Positions 36,637 through 45,399 are shown, numbered from the stretch's first letter. The stretch is 64,000 nt of DNA from Desulfovibrio sp. (GCA_031279825.1 JAITHT010000070.1:1-64000), one strand, 5' to 3'. Numbers and translations are program-made. Notes: a model not told the origin generated them from the letters alone.

Positions 36637-37953
36637 TCACTGCATCTTTGATTCCATCTTTACTTCCACAATTTTGGGAAGACTGCGCACCATTTGCAGG
36701 GCCATACGCAGCTGATTGTCTTTTTCCAGCATAGCTCTAGTGTCATTGTCCACCAGTTTGGGTTTATCCGTATCTTTGCCGCCGGCGTCCTTCACCGTGC
36801 CGTTATCCAGATGGCGGGACAGATCTTTTTCTCGCGGGCCGGTGAAGCGGGATTGTTTGCCCTCTTCGCGGGGCGTTTCAAAGGATATTTCCAAGTCCGG
36901 CTTTATTCCTTCAGCTTGAATGGAACGGCCATTCGGTGTGTAATAGCGGGCTATGGTGATTTTGATGGCGGTGCCGTCTCCCAGAGGTTCGATTTTTTGT
37001 ACCGACCCTTTGCCAAAGGTGCGTTCCCCGATAATCACGGCTCGATTGTGATCCTGAAGCGCTCCGGCAACGATCTCCGATGCCGAGGCTGAACCCTGAT
37101 TCACGAGCACCACCAGGGGACAGACGATATCCGACGAGGCATTTTTCGCCTCGTGAGTTTCAAGCACCGCTCCGTTACGGCCGCGCATGCTTACTATAGC
37201 GCCCTGTCTCAGGAACACGTCGGCCACGGAAACTGACTGTTTGAATAATCCGCCAGGATTGTTGCGTAAATCAAAGACTATCCCTTTGACCAACGCTTTT
37301 TGGGATTGATCGCGCAAGGCGTCAAGCAGTTCGGGGGTAGTGCGGTCGTTAAAGCGTGTCAGGCGAACCCACAGGTAACCGTCTTCATCAAGAAAGCGGG
37401 ATTTCACGCTGATAAGGGGAATGGCGTCCCGCACAATTTTGACTGTGGCGGGCACTTTAGCGTCCTTATGCATGATCAGCAGTTCCACGGAGGTGCCTTT
37501 GGGCCCCCGGATTTTCGATACCGCCTCCTGGGTGCTCATATCCTGGGTGAGTTGCCCGTCGACGGAAAGAATAATGTCGCCGGCCTTCAGGCCGGCCTTA
37601 TCCGCCGGAGTATCCTCAATGGGCGAAACGACGATAAGTTGGTTGTTTTCCGTCGATATTTCTATGCCTATGCCGAAAAACTCCCCGGAGGTCGCCTCCT
37701 GCATTTCTTTAAAGTCTTCTTTATTAAGAAAGGTGGAGTGGGGATCCAGCGCTTCAAGCATGCCTTTAATGGCGCCGTTCATTACCTCTTCGCTGGTCAC
37801 TTCACGTACATAGCCGCTGCGAACCAAGTCATACGCCTTGGCGAACCGCTTCATATCATTAAATTTACCGTCACTGGAAGCAACGCTGTGGACGGCGGAT
37901 GTCAATACCGCCAGCAGACAGAAAACGGACAGAATTTTGATAAAAAGACGCAT
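36637..37953 (-). CDS. ctpA: S41 family C-terminal processing protease
   Basis: Periplasmic protease. Signal peptide ends SAVHSVASSDG. PDZ domain ~85-165 (GEFFGIGIEISTENNQLIVVSPIEDTPADKAGLKAGDIILSVDG). Peptidase core with NNPGGLFKQSVSVADVFL and the catalytic Ser in VNQGSASASEIVAGAL and Lys in IGERTFGKGSVQ. The ~60-residue C-terminus is charged. Length of 438 fits. It is encoded between envC and the deacetylase; in several proteobacteria CtpA controls cell-wall hydrolases. Confidence 0.95.
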   Translation of the reverse strand: MRLFIKILSVFCLLAVLTSAVHSVASSDGKFNDMKRFAKAYDLVRSGYVREVTSEEVMNGAIKGMLEALDPHSTFLNKEDFKEMQEATSGEFFGIGIEISTENNQLIVVSPIEDTPADKAGLKAGDIILSVDGQLTQDMSTQEAVSKIRGPKGTSVELLIMHKDAKVPATVKIVRDAIPLISVKSRFLDEDGYLWVRLTRFNDRTTPELLDALRDQSQKALVKGIVFDLRNNPGGLFKQSVSVADVFLRQGAIVSMRGRNGAVLETHEAKNASSDIVCPLVVLVNQGSASASEIVAGALQDHNRAVIIGERTFGKGSVQKIEPLGDGTAIKITIARYYTPNGRSIQAEGIKPDLEISFETPREEGKQSRFTGPREKDLSRHLDNGTVKDAGGKDTDKPKLVDNDTRAMLEKDNQLRMALQMVRSLPKIVEVKMESKMQ

Positions 37954-38014
37954 GGGTATCCTCCAGGCAAAAACACGTCGTCCGCTGTGTTTTTTTCATC
38001 ATTTCAGTAGTTGC

Positions 38015-39232
38015 CTATCGCGCAAGCCACTGCTCAGGGTTAATGGCTTTTTGCTTAAAACGCAATTCAAAATACAGGCCGGAGCTTTTTATCGCCGGAT
38101 AATATCCCACCGTGCCGAGTTGCTGGCGGCTTGCCACATCTTGTCCAAGCTGCAAAGGGCTGTTGCCGAGAAAGGCATATAACGAATAATAATCGTCCCC
38201 ATGCTGTAAGATAAGCACCGTGCCGAATCCTCGCAGTACGTCATTATGCACGACTTTGCCTCCGGCGACGGCCCTGACGGTTTCTTTTTCCGCCGTGGCG
38301 ATGCCGAGACCGCGTGAGGCCGGAACCGCCTGAGGAGCATAGCCCTGAATGATTTTCCCTATAACGGGCCAAGGAAGTCGGCCTTTACTTTTTTCTATAT
38401 CCTTGCCGGTCCTCTGGGTAATTTCCAGGTTGAGGCTTTCCACCAACGCCAGTATCGCATCCAGTTCGCTTTCCGCATCAACGCGTTGCAGACGCAGTTC
38501 CGCTAAACGTTTGTCGTAAGAGAGGCGGTTGTGCAGTAGCCGACGTTTTTCTTCATTGACGGCATTGAGACGGTTTTGCATCTCGCGGGAAATCTTATCA
38601 CGTTTGCCTATGATTTTAATTAATTTCGCCTCTTGCTCATCCAGTTTTTTTCTGTAGCCTTCAAGGACAGCATACAATTCTTTGGACCATGCGTATTCCC
38701 GGTCTGTTTGCGCCCAGTCCGCCATATCCCTGTTCCCCACGGCAATACGCTTGCCGCTTATTTCCCAAAGCAAACACAAGGCATCCGTCTGCGCTTCTTC
38801 CGTTTTTGCCTGTTCTCCAAGGAGCGTTTCGTATTCGACACGGACGGCATCATCAGCAAGAGCAAGATCCCGAAGTTTGGCATGCTGCAGTTCCAAGCCC
38901 TTTTCCAACTCTAAAATACGCGTTTCCGCCGCACTCAAATCGGCATTGAGCTGACGTTCTTGTTCGCTTAAACGCTTTAAACTTTGTTTGCGATCCGCAG
39001 CCTTTTTTTGTTCCTGAGAGAGTTTTTTTTCCAGTTGTTCAAGGGAGGAAGCGGCTCTCGCCGGAAAAACAGGAAAAAATGAACTGCCCAGCAATATGAA
39101 AAACAACATATATGGCAGAACGTGTTGCGCAAAGAAACGGTCGGCCGGAAAATCGTCACACGGACGGCAATCCCGGGAGCAACACCGGGAGTTGTTTGCG
39201 AACGCCGGGAACATCACCTCAGACCAGGCCAC
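38015..39232 (-). CDS. murein hydrolase activator EnvC-like (peptidase M23 domain)
   Basis: Periplasmic coiled-coil protein with a C-terminal LytM domain. The coiled coil spans ~60-280 (LEQLEKKLSQEQKKAADRKQSLKRLSEQERQLNADLS...). The LytM part (GLGIATAEKETVRAVAGGKVVHNDVLRGFGTVLILQHGDDYYSLYAFLGNSPLQLGQDVASRQQLGTVGYYP) lacks the usual HxH and HxxxD zinc ligands, so it activates amidases rather than cutting itself. Start is uncertain: a GTG is right after the upstream gene, but the signal peptide (MLFFILLGSSFFPVFPARAAS) begins at Met42. Confidence 0.87.
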   Translation of the reverse strand: MAWSEVMFPAFANNSRCCSRDCRPCDDFPADRFFAQHVLPYMLFFILLGSSFFPVFPARAASSLEQLEKKLSQEQKKAADRKQSLKRLSEQERQLNADLSAAETRILELEKGLELQHAKLRDLALADDAVRVEYETLLGEQAKTEEAQTDALCLLWEISGKRIAVGNRDMADWAQTDREYAWSKELYAVLEGYRKKLDEQEAKLIKIIGKRDKISREMQNRLNAVNEEKRRLLHNRLSYDKRLAELRLQRVDAESELDAILALVESLNLEITQRTGKDIEKSKGRLPWPVIGKIIQGYAPQAVPASRGLGIATAEKETVRAVAGGKVVHNDVLRGFGTVLILQHGDDYYSLYAFLGNSPLQLGQDVASRQQLGTVGYYPAIKSSGLYFELRFKQKAINPEQWLAR

Positions 39233-39235
39233 GGT

Positions 39236-39967
39236 TCAAAACCTTTGCAAAGGACACTGGAGACATAAGGGGTTCGATTTTTTGCAGAAGCGGTTCCCCG
39301 TACGCACGATGAGGGCGTGGTATTCGTTAAAAAGTTCCGTATCAAGCGGTAAAGCGTCCATAAAAAAAGCGCGGATGCTTTCGTACGAACTGTTTTCGGA
39401 GAACAGTCCGTGGCGGCTGAAAATGCGGCGGGTGTAGGCGTCAACCACGAATGAGGGGCGATTCAGGGAGTATAGCAGAATCGCATCCGCCGTTTCCTGC
39501 CCTATGCCACGTACCTGCAAAAGCTCCCGGCGGAGCTTCTCGTCTGTTTCCCCCTGCATATACTCCAGAGTCAGATCGCCGGGAGAACGATTCCATCCGA
39601 TAAAGGAGCGCATATATTCCAAGAGATTTCGCAATCTCTGTGCCTTGAGTTTAAAAAAGCCCGAGGGGCGCAAAGCTTCTTCCAAAAGTTCCGGCGGCAT
39701 ATCCCAAAGAGCTTCAGGCCGTAAAGCGTTTTTTACCCGCAGCAGCGCCAGAGCTTTTTCCACGTTGCGCCAGGCGGTATTTTGGGTGAGCACGGCACCC
39801 ACGGCTACTTCAAAGGAGCTGTCCCCAGGCCACCAGCCGCAGGGGCCGAAGTACCCAGCCATCGCCGCATACATTTGCATAAGCAGGGGATGGCGGGCTT
39901 GTGCTTTTTTGCTGACCGGAGGCATATGTCCGCAAGGGGATGCTACCCTCATTTCATTGTTTCTCAA
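39236..39967 (-). CDS. endonuclease III-like DNA glycosylase (MagIII/COG2231 type)
   Basis: HhH-GPD base-excision protein. FEVAVGAVLTQNTAWRNVEKAL and the helix-hairpin-helix LLQVRGIGQETADAILLYSLNRPSFVVDAYTRRI include the catalytic Asp, but the Lys of true endonuclease III is replaced by Glu (GQETAD), so a monofunctional glycosylase is likely. The C-terminus shows three of four iron-sulfur cysteines (C-x6-C-x2-C-x5) and then UGA exactly where the fourth should be. Four bases before the envC frame, which is in the same reading frame. Eight bases after prmA. Confidence 0.88.
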   Translation of the reverse strand: MRNNEMRVASPCGHMPPVSKKAQARHPLLMQMYAAMAGYFGPCGWWPGDSSFEVAVGAVLTQNTAWRNVEKALALLRVKNALRPEALWDMPPELLEEALRPSGFFKLKAQRLRNLLEYMRSFIGWNRSPGDLTLEYMQGETDEKLRRELLQVRGIGQETADAILLYSLNRPSFVVDAYTRRIFSRHGLFSENSSYESIRAFFMDALPLDTELFNEYHALIVRTGNRFCKKSNPLCLQCPLQRF

Positions 39968-39974
39968 TTATGCT

Positions 39975-40850
39975 TCATCCAAAAAGTAGGGCCGTCCATT
40001 CGCCTTTGCTCAATCGTTGCGCCTTGGCAAAGCCTTGTTCAAGGAAGCTTGCTTCCACGTCATCAGCCTGCGTGCCCAGTATGCCCGACAGTATCAGCAG
40101 AGACCGGGATACTGCTTGTGGGCGGGCCAAGGATGCAATTTGCGGAGCCATGTCCTTGAGAGGATCGGCCAGAATATTCGCCATCACAAGGTTATACGGG
40201 CCGACGGCCTCCTCGATGCTGCCTCGGCATATCTGGAGATCGGCCGCTGGCACGCCGTTATTGTTTCTGTTTTCTTCGGCGTTAAGGATGGCGGAAGGAT
40301 CCGTATCCAATCCGTCCCCTGTAAGGCCGAGTTTAGCGCAGGCAATGGCAAGAATACCCGATCCGGTACCGATATCAAGAAAACGCATGCCTTTTTGCAG
40401 CTTGCCCGTAGCGGCGAATAGCGAGACGGCATCAAGGCACAGGGAGGTTGAGGCGTGGTGGCCGGTGCCGAAAGCGGTTTTTGGTTCAATGATGATCGGA
40501 ATGAGCGCGCTTGCCGCGTGTTCTTCTTGCATCCAGGGCGCCAGAATAAGAAAATGGCTGCCGCATTCCACCGGAGTGAAAAACTCCTTCCAGGCTTCTG
40601 TCCAATTTTTCTCTTCTATGTTTTCCGTAACGATCCGCAACATGGGTAAGGTCGGAGCGAGGGCTTGCGACAGCGCATCGCTGAAGGACTCATGCGTAAA
40701 ATAAACGGTACAGCGCATTTCTCCTGTGGGCAGGCTTTCTTCTTCCCATCCATGGGGAATATGCAGGGTCAGCAACGCTAAAAGCTTTGTGAAATTATCC
40801 TCGGAATGCCCCGCAGGAAGGGTGGCCGTGCACTTGACGAGTTGCGTCAT
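39975..40850 (-). CDS. prmA: ribosomal protein L11 methyltransferase
   Basis: Trimethylates lysines of L11. The methyltransferase core has FGTGHHASTSLCLDAV, GMRFLDIGTGSGILAIACAKLG, DLQICRGSIEEAVGPYNLVMANILADPL. Length of 291 residues is normal. The ATG was chosen over an upstream start because GGGAG lies about nine bases before it and the family begins here; upstream codons are unlike PrmA. Confidence 0.94.
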   Translation of the reverse strand: MTQLVKCTATLPAGHSEDNFTKLLALLTLHIPHGWEEESLPTGEMRCTVYFTHESFSDALSQALAPTLPMLRIVTENIEEKNWTEAWKEFFTPVECGSHFLILAPWMQEEHAASALIPIIIEPKTAFGTGHHASTSLCLDAVSLFAATGKLQKGMRFLDIGTGSGILAIACAKLGLTGDGLDTDPSAILNAEENRNNNGVPAADLQICRGSIEEAVGPYNLVMANILADPLKDMAPQIASLARPQAVSRSLLILSGILGTQADDVEASFLEQGFAKAQRLSKGEWTALLFG

Positions 40851-41004
40851 ATATTTTTCTCCCGGGAACGCCGCAAGCCCATATGACGGCCCGTGCGTAA
40901 AGGCGCGTATACGCGCCTTTTCGCACGGAAACAAGCCAGGGACGCGTATCGTTCGCGTGCGCACAAAGAACAGCGGCACGTCGTGCAAAGGCGGGAAGAC
41001 GCTG

Positions 41005-41133
41005 GAATATTTTCACTTTGAAAATAGCTCCGTCAACCGGCAGCGTAAGCGTCGGCTCTCGTGCATGAGGAGTAGGCGAAACTTGTTTTCGCCGAAGGCG
41101 ACGAGTGCAACGTTTCAAAGTTAATCTGCTCTA
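41005..41133. repeat. dispersed repeat A, copy 5 (near full length)
   Basis: About 129 bases, from GGAATATTTTCACTTTGAAAATAG to CGTTTCAAAGTTAATCTGCTCTAG. Inside are GGCAGCGTAAGCGTCGGCTCTCG and GGCGAAACTTGTTTTCGCC. Its right end supplies the TAG stop codon of the HesB gene at 41131. With copy 6 it defines the element. Confidence 0.85.
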
Positions 41134-41445
41134 GACGTCGCCAGCGCAGCCGCTCCGGCAGGATGCGCAGCCGCCGGCGAAGCCTTCTTCGGATTCTATG
41201 CTGAAACCTCTGTCTGAGAAGTCCAGGGTAATTTTTTTGAGTACGCGCAAGAGTTCTTTATTAACGCAAAAAACATACTCTTGCGCGACAAACACATCAT
41301 CGGAATCGCTCGGAGAATCCAGCGCCAGGGACAGACTAGGGCCGTTGCATCCCCCAGGAGCAAGGCAAACGCGAATCGGCGATTTTTCCTTGTCGTCAAA
41401 ATAGGCATCCAGTTCTTTGCAAGCGGCATCGGTAACGACAATCAT
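41131..41445 (-). CDS. HesB/IscA family protein, cysteine form
   Basis: Iron-sulfur carrier/scaffold fold of 104 residues. MIVVTDAACKELDAYFDDKEKSPIRVCLAPGGCNGPSLSLALDSP has the first conserved Cys in GGCNGP; the C-terminus GGCASCRSGCAG is Cys-rich, replacing the usual CGCG. It is a paralogue of the next gene upstream and aligns with it through the whole length, with Cys where that protein has selenocysteine. Start with a CTGGGGAG-type site. Stop lies in a repeat A end, so the original C-terminus may have been altered. Confidence 0.85.
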   Translation of the reverse strand: MIVVTDAACKELDAYFDDKEKSPIRVCLAPGGCNGPSLSLALDSPSDSDDVFVAQEYVFCVNKELLRVLKKITLDFSDRGFSIESEEGFAGGCASCRSGCAGDV

Positions 41446-41504
41446 TGTTTTCTCCCCAGGGCGTCGTATGAGTTAGAAACCGCCGCAATACGAGCAACAA
41501 TCGC

Positions 41505-41834
41505 CTATTGCCCGGGGCCGCATCCGCCTGCCGACGCGCAGCTTCCGCATTTGCTTCCCGTATCGGACAAGGGGGTTTCAGATTCAACAGAAAAGCCCAT
41601 ATACGAATAGTCGACAGTCACATGGGATACTTGGGCAAGCAACTGCTTGTCCATACAAAAGTTGTATCCCTTCTCCTCAGCCTTGGTATCTGTAATTTTA
41701 GGCTCGTCCAGAGCCAACGCGAGTCTCGGCCCGCTTCAGCCTCCCCCGGACAGGAAAACCCTGATGGAACTTGGAGGATTGCCTTCAAAATAGGCATCCA
41801 ACTCTTTTTTAGCGGAATCCGTCACTGTAATCAT
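41505..41834 (-). CDS. HesB/IscA-like selenoprotein (in-frame UGA = Sec)
   Basis: A 109-residue protein if the UGA at 41736-41738 is read as selenocysteine. Before it: MITVTDSAKKELDAYFEGNP...IRVFLSGGG; after it: SGPRLALALDEPKITDTKAEEKGYNFCMDKQLLAQVSHVTVDYSYMGFSVES. The UGA sits exactly at the first cluster-ligand Cys of HesB/IscA (GGU-SGP versus GGCNGP in the neighbour), and homology continues in the same frame. HesB-like selenoproteins are known from deltaproteobacteria. Start ATG has GGAGG five bases upstream. A possible GC hairpin follows the UGA. A conventional gene finder would call two broken genes here. Confidence 0.9.
41711..41738 (-). promoter_or_regulatory. candidate bacterial SECIS hairpin region after UGA
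   Basis: On the minus strand the bases after UGA can pair GGGCC with GGCUC/GGCUCU around a ~12-nt loop that ends GUU, with a bulged U possible on the 3' side. Distance from UGA is suitable for a bacterial SECIS, but the structure was judged by eye and does not exactly match the E. coli fdhF form. Confidence 0.35.
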
Positions 41835-42100
41835 GTGAACCTCCATCGCTCGTTTCCATTCAGGTAATGCCTGAGCGAGCTTTGTCAACGCAATATGCCT
41901 TGTTTCCAGAAGAAAAAATTTTTTTGCATAGGCACCTTTTCCATACCACAAATAATCCGCATCCAAAAGCGCATTATTGTCATACGGCAACAAACGGGTT
42001 ACTTTGGGGAGCGTTGCCGGATTTCCGCTTATGGGCGGAAAAGGCGCGCTGTCAGCGGCGCGGGGCGTCACGGCAGGAAAAGTTTGTTGCGGAGGCGTAT

Positions 42101-42685
42101 ATGTCAGGTTCTTCAATTCCTATTATGTCACTCTCTTCCTGTAAGTCGGGTCCACTTATCTCATCTTCGGATATGGCGCGCATTTTTGACGCTCTGACGG
42201 ACAACCTGCTAAAACGGTACAGTAAATGCCGGGATTTCGCCCTTATAGGCATCCAGCGTCGAGGGGTAAGTATAGCCGAGGAACTTTGCGATCGTATGTC
42301 CCGCAAACTTGGGATATCCGTACCTGCCGGTTCCCTTGATATCACCCTGTATCGGGACGACTGGACCACCAAAGGCCCCAAGCCTTCGGTCGGCGAGACC
42401 CTCATCCGTTTTGATGTTGAGGGCAAAAACCTTGTCCTGGTGGATGACGTCTTATATACTGGGCGTACGGTCCGTGCCGCCCTTGAAGCGCTGGCGGATT
42501 TCGGCCGGCCGAGTAAAATCGAATTGTTGGTGCTGGTGGACCGCGGCCATCGCGAACTGCCTATCCATGCGGATTATGTGGGTGTACGCTGTCCTACGGA
42601 CAAGGGAGACCACGTGAACGTGCTGATGCGGGAGATCGACGGAGAGCAGGGAGTGCGCCTCGTCACCAGATCAGTTGCAACGTAA
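42101..42685 (+). CDS. pyrR: bifunctional pyr operon regulator / uracil phosphoribosyltransferase PyrR
   Basis: PRTase-fold protein. MARIFDALTDNLLKRYSKCRDFALIGIQRRGVSIAEELCDRM, DITLYRDDW and the PRPP loop NLVLVDDVLYTGRTVRAALEAL are characteristic; the C-terminus LVDRGHRELPIHADYVGVRCPTD is typical of PyrR. Length (194) is normal. The ATG is preceded by GGAGG. In Gram-negatives it may act mainly as an enzyme or lost its attenuation role. It is divergent from the selenoprotein gene and followed by ndk. Confidence 0.93.
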   Translation: MSGSSIPIMSLSSCKSGPLISSSDMARIFDALTDNLLKRYSKCRDFALIGIQRRGVSIAEELCDRMSRKLGISVPAGSLDITLYRDDWTTKGPKPSVGETLIRFDVEGKNLVLVDDVLYTGRTVRAALEALADFGRPSKIELLVLVDRGHRELPIHADYVGVRCPTDKGDHVNVLMREIDGEQGVRLVTRSVAT

Positions 42686-42761
42686 AATGGTGCCGACAGA
42701 CTGTGCGCCCAGGTTGCGTGAGCGCCGAGGATGACATTGTATACACAAAGGAGCCGTATAT

Positions 42762-43190
42762 ATGCATTACCGTACCCTTTGCCTTATCAAACCTGATGCT
42801 GTCGAGCGCGGCCTGAGCGGCGCTATTCTGGACATGATCCAGAATAGCGATCTGAAAATTATCGCCATGAAGATGCTGCGCCTCACTCAAGCCGAAGCTG
42901 AAGGCTTTTACACAGTCCATAAGGAGCGCCCTTTTTTTGACAGTTTGACCCGATATATGTCTTCAGGACCCATCGTGGCGGCGGTCCTTGAAGGCGAGGA
43001 CGCCGTGGCCCGTTACAGGGCGCTTATGGGCGCGACGAATCCGGCCGATGCGCAAGACGGCACTATCCGCAAACGCTATGCCGTTGACGTGGAAGCTAAT
43101 GCCGTACACGGTTCCGATGCGCCGGAAACGGCTTCTATTGAAATATCCTATTTTTTCAGTGCGTTGGACCTTGCCGGCTGGCCCGCATAG
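42762..43190 (+). CDS. ndk: nucleoside diphosphate kinase
   Basis: Exchanges phosphate between NTPs and NDPs. RTLCLIKPDAVERGLSGAILDMI at the start and the active His116 in NAVHGSDAPETA are intact. Length of 142 residues is normal. AAAGGAG upstream of ATG. It follows pyrR by 76 bases and both concern nucleotide pools. Confidence 0.97.
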   Translation: MHYRTLCLIKPDAVERGLSGAILDMIQNSDLKIIAMKMLRLTQAEAEGFYTVHKERPFFDSLTRYMSSGPIVAAVLEGEDAVARYRALMGATNPADAQDGTIRKRYAVDVEANAVHGSDAPETASIEISYFFSALDLAGWPA

Positions 43191-43341
43191 TGCATGGGCG
43201 GTATTGAGAAGCACATTCTGGTACCTCTCAATAATTCCGTGGCGAATGTGGCTGAGTTTTTTCGTTGCCGTCCGCACGCGAAACAGGGACGCGCTGTTTC
43301 GCGTGCGGGCGGCATACGTGTTCGGCTTGCAGGAGGTAAGC

Positions 43342-43836
43342 TTATTTCGGCTTGGAAACCTTAAATTCGTCACGGCGGTTTTTTGACCACGCGACTTCTC
43401 CACTGCCGGATACCGCGGGATGAAGCTTGCCGAAGCTGACCATTTCCATCTGGCCGACGCCGACTCCGAGGTTGAGCATATATTCATAGGCGGCGCGGGC
43501 GCGGCGTTCGCCAAGGGCCAGGTTATATTCTTCCGTACCGCGTTCATCACAATGGCCTTCGATAATCACCCGCAGTTGGGGGAAACGCTTTATGATCGAA
43601 GCTTTCTGTGTCAGAGTGCTTTTTGCTTCGGCAGAGAGGGAAAAGCTGTCATAGTCGAAGTAGATGATGCCGTCGCTGATGTTCATGGCTGCCTGACGTT
43701 CTTCGCCGGTCATGGAGAGTTCTTCCTCTTCGCCTCCGGGGGTGAGGCTATCCGCCTGTTTCTTGGCGCAGCCGAATCCGGCAATAAGAACTAGAGTCAG
43801 GAGCAGCAAAAGTCCGTTACGCAATGTGGTGTTCAT
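43342..43836 (-). CDS. pal: peptidoglycan-associated lipoprotein Pal
   Basis: Outer-membrane lipoprotein; Cys23 follows LVLIAGFG. The OmpA-like domain has IYFDYDSFSLSAEAKSTL, LRVIIEGHCDERGTEEYNLALGERRARAAYEYMLNLGV, and the closing EVAWSKNRRDEF. Length of 164 is normal. Last gene of the tol block, 195 bases after tolB. Confidence 0.95.
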   Translation of the reverse strand: MNTTLRNGLLLLLTLVLIAGFGCAKKQADSLTPGGEEEELSMTGEERQAAMNISDGIIYFDYDSFSLSAEAKSTLTQKASIIKRFPQLRVIIEGHCDERGTEEYNLALGERRARAAYEYMLNLGVGVGQMEMVSFGKLHPAVSGSGEVAWSKNRRDEFKVSKPK

Positions 43837-44031
43837 AAAGCCTCCTTACGCGGCTTGTGGCATAAACAATTGATAGGGTTCCTTCGTTGTTTTCAATACT
43901 CCGCCGGAGCGACTTTCGCTGTGCGATGCCTGCGGCGGGATGGCGAAGCGCCGTCGATACGCTTGGCGCGGGTTCGGTAAATTTCATGTCGCCGTGAAGA
44001 GCCGGGCATAGGGTCTCAATGTCGCGACGCG

Positions 44032-45363
44032 TCACTCTCTTGCCCGCATCGACCGGCTCCATGCCGGAAAGGCGGCATCGCCGGCTCCTGAGGGCAGTAG
44101 CTTGGGTTCACCTCCGTTACGGGTGGTTATATAGATGGACTTTTTCCCGTTGCGTGTGGACATAAAGGCGATAAAGTAGCTGTCCGGGGCAAAGGCAGGT
44201 TCTTCATCGCTACCTGGACCGAAGGTAAGTTGCCGTTCTTGTCCGCTGATTAAATCTTGGACATAAATGCGATGCCCGCCGCCTTCCTGTCTGGCGTACG
44301 CGATAAGGGTACCGTCCGGGCTGATGGACGGATCCGTGTTATAATTGCCGTACTGGCTGATGCGGCGTACTGATCCGGAACGCAGATCTTTCAGAAAAAT
44401 CTGTGGACCGCCCATGCGATTGGAAGTGAAAGCCATCAGAGTACCCTTGGCGTCCACGGACGGAGATACGTCTATGGACTGGCTTTCATCCAGCTTCCCT
44501 TGTTTTTCCAAGCTATGACCAAGGATGAATATGCTGGGATTTCTGCCGTCGGTCAGACTGACGGCCACGCGGCCGTCAGGCAGATATGTCGGTCCGATGA
44601 CGGTATTGCCAGGAAATTTGATGCGTTGCGTACTTTTGCTGCCGGTATCATATATGCCGAGACCGTGAGAACGCTTATCAATGTGTGTGAAGATCACTTT
44701 TCGTCCATCCGGCGACCATGAGGGCGAAAGGGCTTCTCCCTGCATGTTGGTCAGTCGATGTAAATAGCGTCCATTAGGACGTACGGACCATACATCCCTT
44801 TTACGAGCTCCGTCCGTTTTGATAAAGGCCATGGAAGAACGAAAAAAATCGCCGCGTCCTATGACCGCTTCCAAAAAATCATCGCAGAACTTGTCCGCCA
44901 CGTCCAGGAGAGCGTCCTCTCCATCTTTCACCGCATAGCGGTTGCCGAACATCAACGATCCTTGGGCCACGCTGAAACAGCGTAATTCCACCATGGAAGG
45001 ATCATTCCAGTTGGTGGTGATCAGCAGTTGGGCATTGGCCAGAGAAAAACGCTTGAAGTCAATGCCGTCGGCCGTGGCTCCGCTGATCGCGCCCCCCCCC
45101 GGAATACCGTTGGGATTGATGACATTGACGAAGGGCAACAAAGTCATATTGGCGCCGATGGCTTTTTGCAGAGCGGCGGCCCGGCTGGAATTGCCGAGGG
45201 GGGCGGCCTGCACGATATTCGTCATAGTGTTGCCGGGGCTGGTGACGTCTACGGTAAGCGCGGCCGAAACAGACGGAGGCATTATCAGGCAAACCATAAG
45301 GAATAAAGCCGCCCAAAAGGCAGAAGTGCCGCAGCCTGCGTATCGGGATGGTGTCATACTCAT
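44032..45363 (-). CDS. tolB: Tol-Pal system protein TolB
   Basis: Periplasmic beta-propeller. Signal peptide to PPSVSAALTVDVTSPG. The N-terminal domain is followed by repeats of the WSPDGRKVIFTHID / ISPDGTLIAYARQEGGGHRIYVQDL type. Length (443) is normal. Codons for IPGGGAIS contain a run of nine G, a slippage risk. Interacts with Pal and TolA. Confidence 0.95.
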   Translation of the reverse strand: MSMTPSRYAGCGTSAFWAALFLMVCLIMPPSVSAALTVDVTSPGNTMTNIVQAAPLGNSSRAAALQKAIGANMTLLPFVNVINPNGIPGGGAISGATADGIDFKRFSLANAQLLITTNWNDPSMVELRCFSVAQGSLMFGNRYAVKDGEDALLDVADKFCDDFLEAVIGRGDFFRSSMAFIKTDGARKRDVWSVRPNGRYLHRLTNMQGEALSPSWSPDGRKVIFTHIDKRSHGLGIYDTGSKSTQRIKFPGNTVIGPTYLPDGRVAVSLTDGRNPSIFILGHSLEKQGKLDESQSIDVSPSVDAKGTLMAFTSNRMGGPQIFLKDLRSGSVRRISQYGNYNTDPSISPDGTLIAYARQEGGGHRIYVQDLISGQERQLTFGPGSDEEPAFAPDSYFIAFMSTRNGKKSIYITTRNGGEPKLLPSGAGDAAFPAWSRSMRARE

Positions 45364-45399
45364 GCGTTGCTGTTTCCTCTTGCTAAAAGTGTTGCTGGA

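Noticed and set aside
38015-39967. single fused glycosylase-EnvC protein read through UGA
   Set aside because: The EnvC part needs a signal peptide and export, incompatible with a cytoplasmic DNA glycosylase; two genes are more sensible.
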